The notes beneath the pieces were generated by a model. It saw nothing but the letters and a program-made list of their open reading frames with translations, was not told where the DNA came from and did not search any database. This document shows positions 60,850-64,000 of a stretch of DNA of 64,000 nt, piece by piece. The DNA is from Hordeum vulgare subsp. vulgare (lineage: Eukaryota > Streptophyta > Magnoliopsida > Poales > Poaceae). The stretch spans positions 430,112,676 through 430,176,675 of the forward strand of contig NC_058521.1 in NCBI RefSeq assembly GCF_904849725.1. Direction: 5' to 3'. How positions within the stretch are numbered: position 1 is the stretch's first letter; each line of letters begins with the position of its first letter. Made by a program: the position numbers and the translations under genes.

Positions 60850-61036
60850 TCTCTCCCAATCTCCATTCGATCCCGACGCCGCCAGGCTGCCCGTCTCGCC
60901 GCCTCGCCGTCGCCGTCGTCGCCCCGCGCCGCCCCGACGCTGTCGCCGCCCCCGCCCCACACCCCGTGCCCCGCGACGCCGCCGACCCCTGCCCGTCGCT
61001 GCCCCGCCCCAGCCCGCGCCGCACCTCGCCGTCGTC
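60850..61036 (+). other. Probable untranslated leader exon of the B3-like gene
   Basis: A very GC-rich stretch (CGCCGTCGCC-type words) without any ATG ends at a splice donor, GTGAGC (61037). The next plausible acceptor, AACAG at 61831-61835, is three bases before the first ATG of the coding exons, which supports a 5' UTR intron of about 0.8 kb. The 5' end of the exon is a guess. Confidence 0.5.
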
Positions 61037-61838
61037 GTGAGCAAAGATTTTTTTTTTCTGTTAAAAGATTTTTTGGTGATATTATTGTTGAATATGCATG
61101 TTTGTATGTTCATATATATGCAAAGATCGAATATGTCAAATTTTTATGATTTTTTTCTGTTCATAGAATTTTTATGATTTTTTCCTGTTGTAATTTTGTT
61201 CATAGAATTTTAATGATTTTTTTGTTCATAGTATTTTTTTTTCAATTTATGTATATGTTCATATTGTGTATGTATAGGAAAATTGTGCATGATCAAAGTC
61301 ATTTATGAATATGTTCATATTTAGAATAGAGGAAAAAGGAAAAAATAAGAACAGAAAGTGTTTAATATAATTAGTTAGAAAAATAATAGAACTATAGTTA
61401 AACTAGTTTATTTTTAGTAAGTACTACTTTATTTTATTTATAGTAAGTGCTTCATATATAGTTGAACTAGCTAGTTGATTTAATAAACTACTTTATTTTA
61501 CTATATATAGAAGTAGTTTGTTTTTAGTAAGTACTACTTTATTTTTTATAGTAAGTGCTTAGTAGTTGAACTACTTGATTTAATTAATAAAACTACTTTA
61601 TTTAACTATATATAGAAGTAGTTCCCGCATCGACGTCGACTTGTTGTTATATATAATCATGACACACTTTATTTAACTATGTATGATGATGATTAATTAG
61701 TAGGACTTGTTGTTATATATGATGATGCATGATGCGAGCATGAAGAGTTATTATATATAGATGTTCAATTCTTTCGATATATATAGCGTGTCACGATTAT
61801 ATTGTTGTTTACACACATTTACCACATTAAAACAGGAA

Positions 61839-63279
61839 ATGTCCGACGATGGATATTGCGAGTGTGAATATTGTGGCGACTCTCGAGGTATGTGCGACAT
61901 GCCTCACCTACGAGATGATAGGTTCTTGAGCATGAAGCTTTACGAGAACGGCGATATGTACCTCCCTTGCCATGCAAGAAGATATGTGTTGGAGAGGCTC
62001 GGTTTCGAAGACCACGAGAGAATTGAGACGAGGAGCGCTAAGCTGAGGACTATACATGGTCACACATTTGTTATCCAAGTATTTAATTCAGTTTTTCAAA
62101 CAGAATTTGGGTGCCCAAAGTGGGAAGATCTTTGCAAGGCATATGGATTTCAGAACGGAATGGAAATCACCTTCGATCTTCGTCCTGAAGATAATATGCC
62201 AGACAACATCGACATTTGGGTGGTTGTCGATGATATGCTTCCTGTTTTACCTCCATGTGAGTTTCTCAACCATATTTGTCAAGTAATTTGCATTTATATT
62301 TATAAATAGTTGGTCTAGTCAACCTGTTTTCCTCTCGAAATTTACATGTCATGTGGTGTTCATCATCTATTAAAACTTTGGCCACACGTTGCAGGTTCCT
62401 AGTTATTGGTCCATAGTTATAATTATATCATGTTACATGTTGTACACACAACAACAACAACCCAAATTGTCCTTTGAATGATCGTAGCACATGTGGTTGT
62501 TTTGAATGGTTTATATAATGCCCACATCTTGTGGACAATTACAAAATTTCTAAGTATTTTTGAAACATTAAATTATTACAAAATTTGGGTGGTTGTCGAT
62601 GATATGCTTCCTGTTTTACCTCCACGTGAAGTAATTTGCATTTATATTTAGAAATAGTTGGTGTTCATCTATATACTAAATTTGTTAAATTATAATTTAC
62701 AGCTTATTTCATTGCTTCGACTGAATTACGAAAATTAATTGACACGACACACTACACGTATGGATCACATCTAACTTGGGAGGAGAAGGACCATCTTCTC
62801 CACTTTCTTGTTGCTGGTGTTCTGGCTTCTAGGGATACCTTCCCGTATCATTTTGGAATTGGCCAAAATTATTCATTTTACATGCCACTAGTGCATAGGT
62901 TGAGTCCAGATGACATTCGCCGAAATGTCTTGGTAAGAGTTTCCTAATTAAGTACGCTCCACTATTGCATAAATGGTGTTGATTAGATTGCTACCTAGGT
63001 TATTATTATGTTCTTCAACAGCAACTGCCACATGATGTACTGCCTCCGTTAATGGACCCACAAGGTCAAATGAGAATTAGAAGTCCGCTGATGGCTGAGT
63101 TCTATGCTCCATACTTGATTAACCTCAAATCAAGATCAAAAAGACTCCAAATTGAAGCATGGAGAGAAATAAAGAAGGTTCGCAAGCCACAAGCTGGAGA
63201 CCGTTGGATCTCTGTGATTCATCATGGAGACATAGGTGTTATTCTATTTTATGAGATTATATCTAAGAGCGAGGACTAG
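61839..63279 (+). CDS. Transposon-borne gene with two B3-like DNA-binding regions
   Basis: The model joins 61839-62256, 62703-62932 and 63022-63279: 906 bases, 301 residues plus stop. All introns are GT...AG and phases agree (exon 1 leaves one base, exon 2 starts with two). The N-terminus has a Cys cluster (CECEYCGDSRGMC), perhaps zinc-binding. Residues about 30-135 have the pattern of a plant B3 domain: FLSMKLYENGDMYLPCHARR, later WEDLCKAYGFQNGMEITFDL and IDIWVVVDD. A second, more diverged B3-like region spans exons 2-3, from YMPLVHRLSPDDI through QLPHDVLPP to AGDRWISVIHHGDIGVILF. No stop or frameshift is present. It could be a captured B3 (REM-like) gene or an element-encoded terminus-binding protein. 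The B3 call rests on pattern recognition only. Confidence 0.6.
62584..62661 (+). repeat. Duplicate of an exon-intron junction inside intron 2 of the B3-like gene
   Basis: ATTTGGGTGGTTGTCGATG... repeats 62214-62314, including the end of the exon and the splice donor, minus about 20 intronic bases. The donor context CCATGTGAGT has become CCACGTGAAGT, so the copy probably is not used. Confidence 0.75.
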
Positions 63280-63689
63280 GTCTTATGAGAGACAAGTTAT
63301 TCTAGTTTATATTATTACTTGACATGATCGATTAATTAGGATGCATGATGCATATGATGACTATATATATATTATGATGTTTCTCTATTTTATTTTATGT
63401 GTATCATATGATAACTTGGTATATGATTAAGTTGATGATGAGTTGTTAGATGATCGATTAGAATACTATTGCCATTCGACGAAAATGATATGAAATGATA
63501 TAGTGTAAAAAAGATGCATATATGTGCATGTAACTCGTGTCTACATTTTGTAAATATGTTCGACAAAGCACGACGGATGACCAAGCACGAAGATATATAA
63601 GAGAGGACACTTTTCTCTATTAGCTAGCTAATAACAACCTAAATTAACCCCTAAACCAGCCCCTTTAAAAAAACCTCAGCTCCAGCAAG

Positions 63690-63894
63690 GTGCTGACGCG
63701 TGGATGCCTTTTGGTCCCGGTTGGTGTCATCAACCGGGACTAAAGGCCCCCCTGCCTGGCCTGGCGGCAGCGGCCACGTGGAGACCCACATGTCCCGGTT
63801 TGTGTAAGAACGGGGACTAAAGGCAAAGGGCATTAGTAACGACCTTTTTGTCCCGGTTCCAAAACTGGGATAGAAGGCCCTTATGAACCGGGAC
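63690..63894 (+). repeat. CACTA right subterminal repeats
   Basis: TTTGGTCCCGGTTGGTG and CATCAACCGGGACTAAAGG form an inverted pair at about 63709-63748. Further CCCGGTT/AACCGGGA words continue to the terminus. Confidence 0.8.
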
Positions 63895-63917
63895 AAAAGG
63901 CCCTTTTTCTACTAGTG
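63895..63917 (+). repeat. CACTA right terminal inverted repeat
   Basis: It ends TTTTTCTACTAGTG, the inverse of the left terminus, and is followed by the TSD TAA. Confidence 0.92.
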
Positions 63918-63920
63918 TAA

Positions 63921-64000
63921 TGAGGAGAAGATCCGCCACTACTATATCCTTAAGTTGTTTCCTTTCTCTGTAAAGGATGATGCTAAAGCCTGGTTCACTT
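63921..64000 (+). CDS. Element C gag, continuation after the CACTA insertion
   Basis: The gag frame resumes immediately after the right TAA of the TSD, in the register expected if the CACTA element and one TSD copy are removed. It ends at the window edge within the capsid domain (KLFPFSVKDDAKAWF is visible, a typical Gypsy gag motif). Confidence 0.8.

Larger units (their letters stand above)
55607..63917 (+). mobile_element. CACTA DNA transposon with two accessory genes, no visible transposase
   Basis: The 8311-bp element has inverted termini CACTAGTAGAAAA...TTTTTCTACTAGTG and a 3-bp TSD TAA (55604-55606 and 63918-63920), both diagnostic of CACTA. Subterminal regions at both ends are full of inverted CCGGTTGG/CCAACCGG motifs. 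In between are an exonuclease gene, a 337-bp tandem array, a second cluster of the inverted motifs and a two-B3-domain gene, all on the plus strand. No TNPD-type transposase or TNPA-like ORF is recognised, so it is probably non-autonomous. Confidence 0.92.
40709..64000 (+). mobile_element. Gypsy LTR retrotransposon 'B' (non-autonomous, WHAM/Sabrina-like), runs off the window
   Basis: It has a 5' LTR at 40709-42256, a tRNA-Asp-type primer binding site, a long internal region with only family-specific ORFs, a polypurine tract at 52589-52603, and a 3' LTR that starts at 52604 and is interrupted at 53123 by element C. Without solo LTR F the internal region is about 5.1 kb. No protease, RT or integrase is seen, so B needs proteins in trans. 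Its right end lies outside the window. Confidence 0.85.
53123..64000 (+). mobile_element. Gypsy LTR retrotransposon 'C' (Sabrina-like), 5' part only
   Basis: The 5' LTR, primer site and gag start are present; gag is interrupted by a CACTA element and resumes at 63921. The five bases before the LTR are GGCCT, so the same five bases are expected after its right LTR outside the window. Confidence 0.9.

Overview
This 64 kb window comes from a Triticeae-type grass genome (wheat, barley, rye or Aegilops kind). The evidence is an Angela/BARE-type Copia element, several Gypsy elements of the Athila-lineage type common in these genomes, a Sukkula-like LARD, an L1-type LINE and a CACTA element with subterminal CCGGTTGG motifs. 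I see no ordinary host gene, no rRNA or tRNA gene and no CRISPR. Almost everything is nested transposable elements, and most insertions could be delimited to the base by TG...CA (or CACTA) termini and target site duplications (TSDs).

Layout. 465-3300 is a 5'-truncated, broken LINE on the minus strand. 3821-13944 is a full-length minus-strand Gypsy element ('A', TSD GACGA) that split an older Gypsy pol fragment. 15319-37624 is a minus-strand Copia element ('G', TSD ATAAC) carrying two later insertions: a Gypsy solo LTR ('E', 22085-23649) in its leader, and a non-coding LARD ('H', 24839-36804, TSD CATGC) inside its 5' LTR. 40709 to the window end is a plus-strand, apparently non-autonomous Gypsy element ('B'). 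Its internal region holds a 3.6 kb solo LTR ('F', 44655-49850, TSD GAGCA), which holds another solo LTR ('D', 47309-48894, TSD ATGGG). Its 3' LTR is interrupted at 53123 by a further Gypsy element ('C'), whose gag is interrupted by a CACTA element (55607-63917, TSD TAA). C and B both run off the right edge.

The most interesting object is the CACTA element. No transposase is visible. It carries two spliced host-like genes: a WRN/DnaQ-type 3'-5' exonuclease whose third catalytic Asp reads as His and whose two exons do not join in phase, and a cleanly spliced four-exon gene predicted to encode a 301-residue protein with two B3-like DNA-binding regions. Between them lie a 337-bp tandem array and a cluster of the same inverted repeats that mark the element's ends.

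A second notable feature is that elements C and D share an LTR extended by about 85 bp. The extension contains two decayed copies of the tRNA-Asp primer binding site, as if the LTR had absorbed its own leader twice; the TSD of solo LTR D fixes this extended boundary. Elements A, B and C use tRNA-Asp primers, while G and H use initiator tRNA-Met. Coding regions of the LTR elements are generally broken by stops and frameshifts, so they are fossils; only the gag part of C is open as far as it can be followed.
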